Shown: one piece after another, positions 1-10,083 of the stretch | How positions within the stretch are numbered: the first letter of the stretch is position 1 | Layout of the letters: each line of letters opens with the position of its first letter | Assembly: GCF_958298935.1 (NCBI RefSeq) | Contig: NC_084936.1 | Coordinates: 5,029,501-5,093,500, forward strand | DNA length: 64,000 nt | Reading direction: 5' to 3' | Source: Phragmites australis | Taxonomy: Eukaryota; Streptophyta; Magnoliopsida; Poales; Poaceae | The notes under the pieces: model-generated | What the model was told of the DNA's origin: nothing | Database searches by the model: none | The model's input: only the letters and a program-made list of their open reading frames with translations | Program-made: the position numbers and the translations under genes

Positions 1-600
1 CAAACGGTTATAAACTATAACCGTCTGTATTAAAGTACAGACGATTTTAAATTAGAACCGTTTGACAATAATAGTTCAGACGATTCTAAATTAGAACTGT
101 CTGTAAAAAAAAATTAATACAAACAGTTCTAAATTAGTACAGACGGTTCTATTTAGAAGAAAAAAATAGTATAGAAGCTTCTAAACTTAGAACCGTCTGT
201 ACTAATAGTATTTCACTCGTTTTAGCATATATTTTATATAGTTTATTTCCATATAATGCTTAGCAATGAACGACAGGTGAGACACTAAGAAAAAGGTTAC
301 GTGTTTGACTTTTAAAAAATGCGCTCATGATATTTCACGTGAAAAATCGTGTAACTTGTGATCAGTGACCAAGCCTATATAATATTATAAGGGGCTCGTG
401 TCGATAAGGAAAATATATTTTTTGATTTTTTGACTTCAAAAAACTTATTACAGACAGCTTCAACAATGAGCTGTACATACGGTTCAAGAATCGTTTGTAT
501 AAATCTGATGTGCAGAGACTTTTTTCACACATAGTTAAAAAAAACATTTTGCACGGGTTTCAGAAACGGCAATACAATTTATTTTTCTAATAGTACCGTA
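1..600. repeat. AT-rich repeat block in the upstream region of unit A
   Basis: The left part carries many direct and inverted copies of a short motif close to AACCGTCTGTA, then an AT-rich stretch. The same block lies upstream of unit B (from 8824) and unit C (about 26740-27380). Clustered short subterminal motifs like these suggest a decayed non-autonomous DNA transposon captured in the common promoter before the units duplicated. I could not fix its ends or a target duplication, so the family is unassigned. No coding sequence is supported here. Confidence 0.5.
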
Positions 601-871
601 GTACGTACGTACGCATCGACGTGATTGTGCAAAGCAGCTCGTCGTACGCACGGGTACTGATGATCATGACTAGATCAATATGTGCACTATCTACGTGATG
701 GATGATGATGCGACTGAGACAGGCTGGCGCATCAGATCGATTCAGTGACCGGATCAAAATACTGCTTCCAATACCCAGTCATCGGTGTAGAAGGAGCCGT
801 TGGATTTGCAGCTTCACTTGACCTCGTGCCTCTAGTCAGAGCTACCATTTCTCTGTGTCTGAACACGCGTG
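177..871 (+). promoter_or_regulatory. Upstream region of PROPEP unit A, nearly identical to unit B
   Basis: This 695-bp tract matches 8824-9518 with only two substitutions by eye, near 194 and 286. It ends just before the proximal promoter. A W-box core TTGACC lies at 818-823, the site type bound by WRKY factors. The paired W-box cores found further downstream in units B and C are missing here (see the entry at 9529). Much lower identity outside the tract suggests a recent exchange with unit B. Confidence 0.6.
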
Positions 872-933
872 CGCAAACACCACATCCTACTATACCTTCG
901 TGCTGCGTCCGCTCCTTGTTCCCGTCGATCGAT

Positions 934-940
934 TATAAAT
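934..940 (+). promoter_or_regulatory. TATA box of PROPEP unit A
   Basis: TATAAAT lies 98 bp upstream of the ATG at 1032. The same box sits at nearly the same distance in units B and C, which supports a real core promoter and a leader of roughly 65 nt. Confidence 0.75.
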
Positions 941-1031
941 AGCTAGCGCGCCACCCACCAGCTAACAGCAGACACCCAGCGAGGCAGCGACCATCCATCG
1001 ATCAGCAAAAGGGATCGAGCAAGCCACGGCC

Positions 1032-1421
1032 ATGGCGGCGGCGTCGTCCTCACTCCCGCTCCAGCTCCTGGGGGTGGGCGCGCCCTACCGCCCTTCGCCT
1101 TCCCCGCGCCTTGAGCCGGAACCCGTCGCCGCCGCTGGTTATTGCGACGACGACCAAGAAGAAGAAGCAGGGCGCGGCGACGAGACCGCTGCTGCTGCAG
1201 GCTTGCCGCGGCAGGCTGACCAGCTGCGGGCGGAGAGGATAAGCGCTGCTCCCGTGGGGCGCCCCGATCAGCCGAGGGAAGGCGGCGGCGGGAAAGTTCA
1301 CGCCGCGCCGACGTCGGCAAAGCGAGGATGGAGAGCCCCGACGCCGCCTGGTCCGCCGAGGGAAGGCACCGGCGGCCAAGGTGGAATCGTCCATGTCGTT
1401 CGTACAGCTGCTGCTTCTTGA
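1032..1421 (+). CDS. PROPEP-like elicitor peptide precursor, unit A (129 aa)
   Basis: This intact single-exon reading frame has a good start context (gccacggccATGG) and a TATA box 98 bp upstream. PROPEPs are precursors without a signal peptide whose C-terminal Pep is released on damage and sensed by PEPR receptor kinases. The protein has a Pro/Ser-rich start, an acidic stretch (residues 39-51, DDDQEEEAGRGDE), and then two Pep-like motifs: PVGRPDQPREGGGGKVH (74-90) and PTPPGPPREGTGGQGGIVH (103-121). Basic residues R66/R69 and K97/R98/R101 precede them and could be processing sites. The family core P-x-x-P-x-E-G-x-GG-x-GG is clear in the second motif. Unlike typical Peps, which end soon after GG in His or Asn, an 11-residue tail ending in AAAS follows. 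There is no hydrophobic N-terminal helix like that of the canonical gene at 32781. The family call is firm from the motif; activity of either peptide is inference. Confidence 0.72.
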   Translation: MAAASSSLPLQLLGVGAPYRPSPSPRLEPEPVAAAGYCDDDQEEEAGRGDETAAAAGLPRQADQLRAERISAAPVGRPDQPREGGGGKVHAAPTSAKRGWRAPTPPGPPREGTGGQGGIVHVVRTAAAS

Positions 1422-1692
1422 ATCTTGAGTTGCATATATAACTAATGGAGCTAGCTGAGGGCACAAGAAGGATTGATTGAAGACGAGAGAACCATGTGGC
1501 AGATGAATATGAACAACTGATAGATTGGATTAGACTGGTAGCTAATACTAGTAGCTAGTACTTTTTTGTGTGCGTATGAAACCAGATGGATTAGACTGTA
1601 TACAATATTACTATGTCACATGAATTGAAAATTGAGATAAAATGGTCTGAATTTCGCTCGGAAGGGACGAGAACCAATTCAAAATGTTCGGT

Positions 1693-2815
1693 CACTACGT
1701 GAAAAATAAGCAAAGAAGACACAAAATTAATAACGAGTCGTAATATGATACATCACTCATAATTTAACCCGTTACTTATGATTGACCTAAGGTGACCCAT
1801 CACTTATGATAAGTAATAAGTGACAGGTCATCTTAGGAACTAATAAGTGATAGATTAAATTGTGACCTGTCATTTATAACTTAACATCAGTGATGTGTTA
1901 TGGTGTGACTAATCACTAATGATAATAGTTATAGATATTTAGTTCAGTAATATTTTTTATTTTTCTTTTATTTTTTTCTTATTTTTTATCACCTAAGTAG
2001 CATTAGAATAGGAAATATTTATAATTTCTGCTCAAGTTTGATGTAAGAGATGGCAGCTATGGACATAAATGCGCGTTCTAAAAACGGTGCAGAAACTTGG
2101 AGGAGGGGGGAGGGGCGAGAACTCAATCTTCCAAACCGTTTTTGGCCTAAAAAAATTCACCGAACCCGACGATAGCACCCAAAGCCAGCAGATACACGCA
2201 GACCGAAGAACAAGGAGCCCCAGGCTCTAAGATAGATAAACATTCTTGTAACCAGCAACATCCTTGAGGGATATTCTCAACGCATTTATAGTATCCATAC
2301 AGGAGTAGGGTGTTACGCCTCCGTGCGGCCCGAACCTGTCTAAACACCAGCGCATTTACTCCGTTCCGCACTAGATCATTCCACCCCACCGGCCATCGCA
2401 TTCATACCTATTTTTTTCTCCGGCGAACATATTCAGGATCATCCCCCCGGCCGAATCTCTAAAAAGGTGTCCCTCAGGATCCCTGCGACAGGAGTTAACC
2501 CTCCGACAATGACACTAGGAGTTTTTTTTGGGGGGGGGGGGTCAAGAGTGGTCCCCTCTTTTTGTCTTTTTTGTTTTTATTAAGCACTTTAGCTTGCCCA
2601 CTACACACGATTACATGAACGTGATCCAGTTTTGTCGTCCACAACGCACTCCATCCTCCTCCCTCGGATTGCTTAACTGAACTCAACCTTCTCGCCTGCT
2701 GAAGCTCAACTGCTTACCTGAGAGTCTCGAACTCCCGCACATACATGCCAGATCACTAACACACGTACATAGACTCACACACACAAACACACCCAAAGAC
2801 ATGTCTACTCAACAT
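1693..2815. mobile_element. Insertion after unit A, left end resembling a CACTA element
   Basis: Homology to the 3' flank of unit E stops at about 1692 and resumes at about 2816 (aactgtgtagtactcaac), so this is an insertion shared only by units A and B. It starts CACTACGTGAAAAATAAGC, followed by short repeats around GTGACGGGTCA, both CACTA features. I see no matching right terminus, so the element is incomplete or composite. It contains the LTR scrap at 2173-2508, a homopolymer of about ten G near 2530 and a CA-rich tract near 2775. No gene is seen. Confidence 0.5.
2173..2508 (+). mobile_element. Fragment of a Gypsy-type LTR (3' end of LTR)
   Basis: The fragment ends in gttaaccctccgaca and contains sequence matching, in reverse complement, the left part of the LTR at 36501-37954 (reaction-like landmarks such as the ggatccctgcgacagg and gccgaatctctaaaaa segments). 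It interrupts sequence that is continuous in unit B around 10830-10875, replacing about 40 bp there. No target duplication or other LTR end is visible, so it is a truncated remnant. Confidence 0.55.
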
Positions 2816-3254
2816 AAACTGTGTAGTACTCAACTACGTACTTACTACACTACAACAAAACACCTCGTCAGTTCCAAAACCTCATCAGTGCCATTTTTGG
2901 AACCAGCACTCTATAACTGGCACTGATAGTGGGAGCCTATCAGTGCCGGTTTTGGATCCAGCACTGATGAGGTTTTCCTGAAAAAAAAAAGAAAAATGGC
3001 TAGGCAAAACGAGTCGGCTTGATACATTAAGCTGAGCCTGCTACCGGCCCCACATGTCGGAGGTCATAGTCGGTGATGATGCCACTAATAAAACGCGTTG
3101 CACGAAGGTCGCTGCCATAGAAACCGTGAATCCATCTCTGTCATGCTGAAGACCTTGGTGGCCGGATCGCCACCCCCACGCCATCGTTCGTTGCCTCCGA
3201 GCCGGATCCCACAACCCCCGCGCCAGATCCCGCACCCCCGGGTCGGATACCACC

Positions 3255-3560
3255 GCCCCACGCGAGGAGAAGAGGAGACAAGCCGGACAAGAGGAGAGAG
3301 AGAAATGAAGAAGAGGAGAGAGAGAGAGAGAGAGATGGAGAAGAGGAGAGAGGCTGCCGCGCGCGGAGAAGAGGAGAGAGTGCTGAGGAGAGAGGTGGAG
3401 GTGGGAGGGAGGAGTTGAGGAGAGAGGCCGCCACGAGCGGAGAAGAGGAGAGAGGTCAGAGGAGAGAGGCAAAGGTGGGAGGGAGGAGCTGGCGTGCTGA
3501 GGAGAGAGGCAGAGGTGGAGAGAGTGCTGAGGAGGCAGATGTGGAAGAGAGAGAGGGCTG
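3255..3560. repeat. Purine-rich GAGAGGAGA low-complexity tract
   Basis: A long GA-rich stretch inside the CACTA block, repeated with changes at about 11630-11900 after unit B. Reading frames across it are compositional and I do not treat them as genes. Confidence 0.8.
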
Positions 3561-3585
3561 TGCATGGATTGGATCAGGTCGTGAG

Positions 3586-6500
3586 TGTAAGACCCCTCAT
3601 TACCGGGGTCTCCTGTGCCCCATGTATCAGTCCCTAGATTAAATAGCTGATACACACAGTACAACAGTTGTAATATCACAGTCAAACTTCGTATGTAAAT
3701 AACAAGATTCTGGGTACAAAAGACTTACAAACCATACTGAATATTACACACTTGGCCTAGCGGCCAGCAGAATACACAACGGAAGCAAAAACCCAAGCCA
3801 CAAGCAGCGACGAAGCGAACGCGACCTCAGAGACTATTCTTCATCCCCGGCTTCACCTCCGGCAAAGTCAGCATTGAGTTCTTCATCTGGATGACAGCAA
3901 GAGTGAGTACGGAAGGTACTCAGCAAGCCCTATACTACTTCAAGGGTGTTGATAGATGCATAACGGATTTATCCAAGGATAGGCTCTATGGTTTAGATTT
4001 ATGCGTAAAGCAGTTTTATGCAAATTATCAATTGTATCGACTATGATTGACTTCTAGATATTTTAATATTCCAAAAACCAGTGATGGGCTATGTCTGGAG
4101 TTTTTCGGTCCTGGGAGGGGCTACACCTCGCTCCGCAGACCCTTTTTATCATTTCTGGTGTACCTCTAGTATTACACAGCTTCTGGTTGATTGAACCAGG
4201 AACCTCATCATACGGACATCTAGTCCACACACTCACTCAAAAAGAATGCTCCCTAAGTCTAGTCAAAAAGGTTATGCTCTCGCATGTCCATGATTGTGGA
4301 CACGGCTATTCGAATAGATTTACACTTTGCAGAGGTTGTACAGCTTTACCCATACGATATACTCAGCCTCCAACCATTGCAAGCGGAGGAGCGAATCATA
4401 CCGAGATTCTCCAAACACCTTTCCTGTCGGGTTTTTCCACGAGACACGCCAAGTCCCAGAGCTGCATGTTCCGAAGGCCAGTCTCCCTTTTTAAGCCTAA
4501 GCCGGTCCCTGAAATCTCCAAACAGCGGGACAGATAGACCCTTGGCTGCTCGTTGCTCTCAGCCTCCAAGTATTATGCCCAACTCAGACTGGTGAAGGAA
4601 AAGTCAAGTCCTGCCCATTCAAGACGTATGGTTGCACGAGGTCGCTAAGGCATGTCGGCGAAATGACTCGGTCCTTAAGCGACTGGGTCAGGCATCTTCA
4701 TGGGCAATGAATAACATCATGTAACTCAAGCCCCCAAGAGCATCCTCCCCGGAGGACTACTCTACCTGCCCGAGCCAAAACAGTTTTCACCCATTTTTAC
4801 ACATCACCTTCCATGTCCCACATGACATCAAGGATTTCCTGACCATCACGAAATTCACAACCATCAAGGAAGCCTGGTATATGAGTTATCATAACAGTAA
4901 ATCTTGTCTTCGAAGAGAAGTATTTTTAAAAGCGACGTCTTCGAGGAGACGTATTCCATCCTAAGCATGCTAGATATCAAGGTGTCGTCTATTGTTAATA
5001 TATTTAACAACATGTATTTCTAGGGTGATATGTATTCTGGATGATGACATGTATGGTATGGCAGTGTTGATAGGATAACTACTACAAGTGGTTTGAAAGA
5101 AAACGTAATATATAGCACATGCAATAATAAGTCCAATTTTAGTTGATCATGTATATTATTCGAAAACATAGGTTCAATATGATCAAGGAAATAGGACCCG
5201 TGGCTGCTTTCCCCCTCGCGAGCGATGGCCTGTCTTTGTGCGCGCGCGTGCACGCGGCAGAGTAAGGGGGTGGGAGTTCGGCCGGCGGCGAGAAATTTTG
5301 GTGGGGCATCGCCGAAAGGGTCGCCGGCACCGGATTTCCGCCATAGCTTCACGACGACTTGCTGATGCTGGGCTTCTACACGATACAGGGAACGCGAATG
5401 AAGGCTTGCCGATGGCAGCCAGCGACGGAAGCAGTGCCAGATCACGGCCGAAGTAAGGGCAGCGGCACGGTAAGAGTCGGGCAGCACTCCCCCTCACTGG
5501 GAGGTGCCAATCCACTTCGAAGAAAGGCCCTACATCTTCTAGACATCATGGTACGACGCCCGGCAACACGAATGGGGTTCTAACACATCGGCGGCGAGCT
5601 AAACGCGGCGGTGGAAGTCATACCAAAAGCGGCGCACGGTGATGAGCAAAAAGGGGGCTCGGGAGACGCCTACAAGCTATCTAGGGGGGTGTTAGGGGGA
5701 TTGAGTGGCTCACCGAGCTCAAGGACGACAAGAAGCAAGTCGGCGATCGGTGATTCGTCGAAGAGGCGACGACGGTGCTACTCGGCTATCGGTGCGGACG
5801 AGCTCCCGTCGGGCTTCCAGTGAACGGGCAGCGGCACAGAGATGGCGAGGGTCCCAGCATGTTGACGGTGAATGGGCGACGACGAGGTCGCAGCAGCGGA
5901 AATGGCGGTGGCGGCAGAGCAGTGGCGAGGCGAATGAAGAAGAAAAGTGAGAGAAGGACCGGTCGCGCTATTTATAGACGGTGATGGAGCACAGGGAGGT
6001 GGTGCGCGCGCGTTGGCGTCATGAGGACGTCGGCGGTGAGGTGGCAGCGGCGCCCACCTTTTTCCCTGGAGCATGGGCGTGCTCTGCGCCGGCCAAGTAT
6101 GGGCAGCTGTAAAAGTCACGCGTGAAGGGCATGGGGGGAAGAGAGAGGGTGCGCCTAAGTGAGAAGAGAGAGAGCTGAGAAGCGGAGGCCGGCCGGGCGT
6201 GCGCGGGATATTTCCGCGGAGAGAGGAGATGGCGGCCGGCAACGAGTGCGCGCTGGAGGGAAGAGAAAGGAGAAGGGCGCGACGCGCGGATTGATGAAAC
6301 GTGGATCTTAGACAGCCGAGCGGCGCGCGAGCCGAGCGAGCGAGATGGGCCATCGGTGTTGCTGCGGGCCGGGCGCGGCGCGCGCGGGAGGGAAGAAAAG
6401 GAGACGGCTCAACGGGCCGCCGGCTGGACTGTGCGATGAAAAAGAAGAGGGAAGGGGCTGGGCCGAAAGAGAGAAGAGGGAGGAATTCGGCCCGTGAGAG

Positions 6501-6972
6501 GGAAAAAGAATAATTGGGAAAAGAGTAAAGTTTAAATTCAATTTGAGGTATTTGAATTTGGATTTGATTTTGAATTCAGATCAACTTTATTCAGAAAATT
6601 TGATATTTGGATCTCGAGACTTTTTGGAAGATGATTTGAATCCAAGAATTTGAATTTGACATGGATCCGAGCTAAACAGAATCTAATAGTAGGTTTGAAT
6701 TTGAGAGACATTCAAGTCCAACCCTCCACATAAGAATCAAAAATCTCAAACTGATGGATATAAATCAACTTAAAGCAGAGACTATTTTAGAATTGATTCT
6801 AGAGTATTTCTAATCACCTAAGCATCTTATAGACATGATGTACATGTATACTAAGTATATATACATCTAAGTACCTAATCTCTTAACCCATAGTTAGCCT
6901 AATTAACCCTAAAAAGTTTTAATTTAGAGAGAATTTTGTAACTTGTTAACATGCTCAAGTCAGGATGTTACA
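3586..6972 (-). mobile_element. Gypsy-type LTR of about 3.4 kb, nested in CACTA
   Basis: The plus strand begins tgtaagacccc and ends ggatgttaca, giving TG...CA ends, and is preceded by gtgag (3581-3585). On the minus strand the LTR starts TGTAACATCCTGACTTGAG. Directly right of it lies a purine-rich tract on the minus strand (agtggggtaggttt), as expected for the polypurine tract next to a 3' LTR. The 3387-bp length is large for an LTR. It is AT-rich at both ends and strongly GC-rich at about 5200-6500; frames in that part look compositional. Unit B carries the same LTR as a solo copy with GTGAG on both sides. Confidence 0.75.
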
Positions 6973-7245
6973 AACCTACCCCACTTAAACGGAATCTCGA
7001 CCTCGAGATTCGGAAGGCTCGTCGAAGAGATTCCGGAATTCTTTCTTCAGATCCTCTTTGCGTTCGCATGTAGCTTCAGCTTCTGTATGATTACTCCACT
7101 GTACTCGGCAGAACCTGACTGTTATTCTTCTAGTTTGACGTGTTGCTACATCCAAGACTCGGATGGGTCTTTCCTCGTACTGAAGATCTTATTGCGGATC
7201 CATAACTTCCAAGGGAACTTGCTCCTCTGGAACTCTCAAACACTT
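6973..7245 (-). mobile_element. Remnant of Gypsy internal region beside the LTR
   Basis: This stretch begins with the complement of a polypurine tract and reads on the minus strand towards the LTR. It ends abruptly at 7245, where CACTA subterminal repeats begin. The rest of the element and its other LTR are deleted. No coding domain is recognisable in so short a piece. Confidence 0.55.
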
Positions 7246-8206
7246 CTCATCAGTGCCGGTTCAAAATCGTCATCAATAGCGGGTTTTGAACCGATACTGA
7301 TTACTCGGCACTGATAATTATTGACTATCAGTGCCGGGTATGGAACCAGCATTGAAAATTATTATCAGTGCCGGTTGGTGGCTCCAACCGGCACTGATAC
7401 CAACCAGCACTGATAGTCGGTCTCGATTCAAAAAATGTTTCAATTTTTTTTCGTGACCAGAGGCTGTCTACGTGACCGCGTCCAATATTCGTAATGTCAC
7501 GTGATATTCGCTCATATGCGGCAACCAAGACTCGAACTCAAGACCTCACAGCCTGTGCACACGTATGACCCCTCTAACTATCTCAGCTATCATCCGTTCA
7601 TGAGTATAGTAGCAAAATAAATCTTTTAAACTTCTTCTGACTGAACGTTTGAATAGCTATTTGGATAGCTCAATGGTCTCAAATAAAAAAGGGATCAATT
7701 GCAAAGTTGTTGATCTCATCGAGAGCTACAATTTTCATATAAAGTTTTTCCCCATCCGACTTCAGGTGAAAAAGTTATGGATTTTTTAATGTGAACTGTC
7801 ATCGACCACTGCTGTAACTTTATTATAATTATTTGGGTATTTAATTACCTCAAATTAAAAAGTTTCAACTACAAAGTTGTAGATCTCATCGATAGCTATA
7901 ATTTTCATATAGTGTTTTTCCCCATCTAACTTCATGTGAAAAAATTATGAATTTATTAAGATGAGTTGTGACAGTAGTAATCATCAGTGATGGTTCGTAA
8001 CTAGAACCGACACTGATACTAATTATCAGTGCCGATATGTGTCTAGAACCGGCACTAATATAATCACTATCATTGTTGGTTATTATCTCATCAACTGTTG
8101 TTTGCACGTGGTAGTTTAAGAACCGATACTAATACGTCTTCAATGTCGATTACTGTGGAACCGACAGTAATAAGATGCTACATATATGGTGTTTTGTAGT
8201 ATAGTG
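7246..8206. mobile_element. Second CACTA element of the block, truncated left end
   Basis: Inverted and direct copies of ATCAGTGCCGG and related motifs flank an AT-rich core that is shared with 25168-26131. The right terminus is the TAGTG end at 8206. The left terminus is lost at the junction with the Gypsy remnant. No transposase frame is present. Confidence 0.6.
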
Positions 8207-8823
8207 TTAGTGTTATCAATCTATATGATGAGGAAGAAGCCTGATTCAATTCGATCTGTAAAAATTCGACCAAACTCTGTAACAATCCTACATGCATCTC
8301 AATCTTGACGAGGCAACAAAATGGTGTTGGCTCGCTGACATCCGACCATGGATACACTTTGATTACCACTTGGTTTGCAAGGGATATAAACCTGTTTTAT
8401 TTGGTGTCTTACGCACCTGTGTTCGATCTCCTCAATCTCTTACTCCCTGCATAAGCGTGCATGCAAGGATAATGCCATGCAGAGAACTCCAGATACAGCT
8501 TAATTATTATTACACCGTTCTGCTCCCTTCCTGAACTCTGTCTTTGCTAGCCTGCTCGGACGGACGCATGAGCCGCATATACGTACATACATATACACGC
8601 GCGGTACATACGTTGAACCGTACGTGTTCTTCGATCTACGTGATCGATGATAATGCGACTGAGACGGCCTGGCGCCATCAGATCGATTCAGTGACCAGAT
8701 CAAAATACTGCTTCCAATACCCAGTCATCAGTGTAGAAGTCGCCGTTGGATTTGCAGCTTCACTTGACCTCGTGCCTCTAGTCAGAGCTACCATTTCTCT
8801 GTGTCTGAGCTACCATGCCTCGT
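8207..8823 (+). promoter_or_regulatory. Partial second copy of the PROPEP upstream region before unit B
   Basis: The sequence matches the distal upstream region of unit C (26132-26640) and of unit F (52538-53055). Bases 8660-8812 also duplicate the promoter segment that recurs at 9386-9510. It stops at 8823, where the 695-bp unit A-like tract begins. Unit B therefore carries two copies of the segment with the TTGACC W-box, about 0.7 kb apart. Confidence 0.6.
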
Positions 8824-9518
8824 GCTTCTAAACTTAGAACTGTCTGTACTAATAGTATTTCACTCGTTTTAGCATATATTTTATATAGTTTATTTCCATA
8901 TAATGCTTAGCAATGAACGACAGGTGAGACAGTAAGAAAAAGGTTACGTGTTTGACTTTTAAAAAATGCGCTCATGATATTTCACGTGAAAAATCGTGTA
9001 ACTTGTGATCAGTGACCAAGCCTATATAATATTATAAGGGGCTCGTGTCGATAAGGAAAATATATTTTTTGATTTTTTGACTTCAAAAAACTTATTACAG
9101 ACAGCTTCAACAATGAGCTGTACATACGGTTCAAGAATCGTTTGTATAAATCTGATGTGCAGAGACTTTTTTCACACATAGTTAAAAAAAACATTTTGCA
9201 CGGGTTTCAGAAACGGCAATACAATTTATTTTTCTAATAGTACCGTAGTACGTACGTACGCATCGACGTGATTGTGCAAAGCAGCTCGTCGTACGCACGG
9301 GTACTGATGATCATGACTAGATCAATATGTGCACTATCTACGTGATGGATGATGATGCGACTGAGACAGGCTGGCGCATCAGATCGATTCAGTGACCGGA
9401 TCAAAATACTGCTTCCAATACCCAGTCATCGGTGTAGAAGGAGCCGTTGGATTTGCAGCTTCACTTGACCTCGTGCCTCTAGTCAGAGCTACCATTTCTC
9501 TGTGTCTGAACACGCGTG
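8824..9518 (+). repeat. Near-identical tract shared with 177-871
   Basis: Two substitutions in 695 bp by eye. The left edge is the junction gcttctaaac; the right edge is just before the paired W-boxes. It forms most of the upstream region of unit B. Confidence 0.65.
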
Positions 9519-9528
9519 TGCAGCAGCA

Positions 9529-9539
9529 GTCAAAGTCAA
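9529..9539 (-). promoter_or_regulatory. Paired W-box cores upstream of unit B
   Basis: Plus-strand GTCAAAGTCAA reads as two TTGAC cores on the minus strand, about 60 bp upstream of the TATA box. TTGAC is the core of the WRKY binding site, and PROPEP induction by WRKY factors is known in Arabidopsis. The pair is also present in unit C and absent from unit A. Confidence 0.55.
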
Positions 9540-9596
9540 ACACCACATCCTACTATACCTTCGTGCTGCGTCCGCTCCTTGTTCCCGTCGATCGAC

Positions 9597-9603
9597 TATA
9601 AAT
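9597..9603 (+). promoter_or_regulatory. TATA box of PROPEP unit B
   Basis: TATAAAT, 97 bp upstream of the ATG at 9694, matching units A and C. Confidence 0.75.
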
Positions 9604-9693
9604 AGCTAGCGCGCCATCACCAGCTAACTGCAGACACCCAGCGAGGCAGCGACCATCCATCGATCAGCAAAAGGGATCGAGCAAGCCACGGCC

Positions 9694-10083
9694 ATGGCGG
9701 CGGCGTCGTCCTCACTCCCGCTCCAGCTCCCGGGGCTGGGCGCGCCCTACCGCCCTTCGTCTTCCCCGCGCCTGCAGCCGGAACCCGTCGCCGCCGCTGG
9801 TTATTGCGACGACGACCAGGAAGAAGAAGCAGGGCGCGGCGACGAGACCGCTGCTGCTGTAGGCTTGCCGCGGCAGGCTGGCCAGCTGCGGGCGGAGAGG
9901 ATAGGCGCTGCTCCCGTGGGGCGCCCCGATCAGCCGAGGGAAGGCGGGGGCGGGAAAGTTCACGCCGCGCCGACGTCGGCAAAGCGAGGATGGAGAGCCC
10001 CGACGCCGCCTGGTCTGCCGAGGGAAGGCACCGGCGGCCAAGGTGGAATCGTCCATGTCGTTCGTACAGCTGCTGCTTCTTGA
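9694..10083 (+). CDS. PROPEP-like elicitor peptide precursor, unit B (129 aa)
   Basis: Intact single-exon frame, the same length as unit A, with the same start context and leader. It differs from A at eight residues: L13P, V15L, P23S, E28Q, A56V, D63G, S71G and P108L, against three silent changes. P108L alters the second Pep-like motif from PPGPP to PPGLP. The first motif (74-90) is unchanged. Excess replacement changes, most of them private to B, fit relaxed constraint or a change of function. The promoter has two W-box cores and a duplicated upstream segment. The same two-motif layout and C-terminal extension are present. The role as a danger-peptide precursor is inferred from the motif. 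Confidence 0.68.
   Translation: MAAASSSLPLQLPGLGAPYRPSSSPRLQPEPVAAAGYCDDDQEEEAGRGDETAAAVGLPRQAGQLRAERIGAAPVGRPDQPREGGGGKVHAAPTSAKRGWRAPTPPGLPREGTGGQGGIVHVVRTAAAS

Larger units (their letters stand above)
2848..8206. mobile_element. Composite CACTA block after unit A
   Basis: The left terminus is CACTACAACAAAACACC at 2848 with subterminal copies of ATCAGTGCCGGTT; the right edge is an inverted TAGTG end at 8206 (or 8212), whose reverse complement reads CACTATACTACAAAACACC. Comparison with unit B shows two adjacent CACTA elements. In A the first has lost its right end together with the left end of the second. A Gypsy LTR (3586-6972) is nested in the first. The flanking trinucleotides are cta on the left and tta on the right. 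No transposase is seen, so the block is non-autonomous. Confidence 0.7.

Noticed and set aside
943..1464. Long open frames on the minus strand opposite PROPEP units A, B and C
   Set aside because: They are the mirror of GC-rich coding sequence, are rich in Arg, Pro and Ala without domains, and recur only because the plus-strand gene is conserved. The TATA box, leader and Pep motifs all support the plus strand.
3041..3685. Ser/Leu/Pro-rich minus-strand frame across the GA tract
   Set aside because: Produced by the purine-rich low-complexity repeat inside a transposon. It is not conserved as a frame at 11406-11840, where it is shorter and shifted.
5183..6353. Overlapping frames in the GC-rich part of the Gypsy LTR
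   Set aside because: Both strands are open in several frames, with no known domain and no conservation of frame in the copy at 23651-24200.
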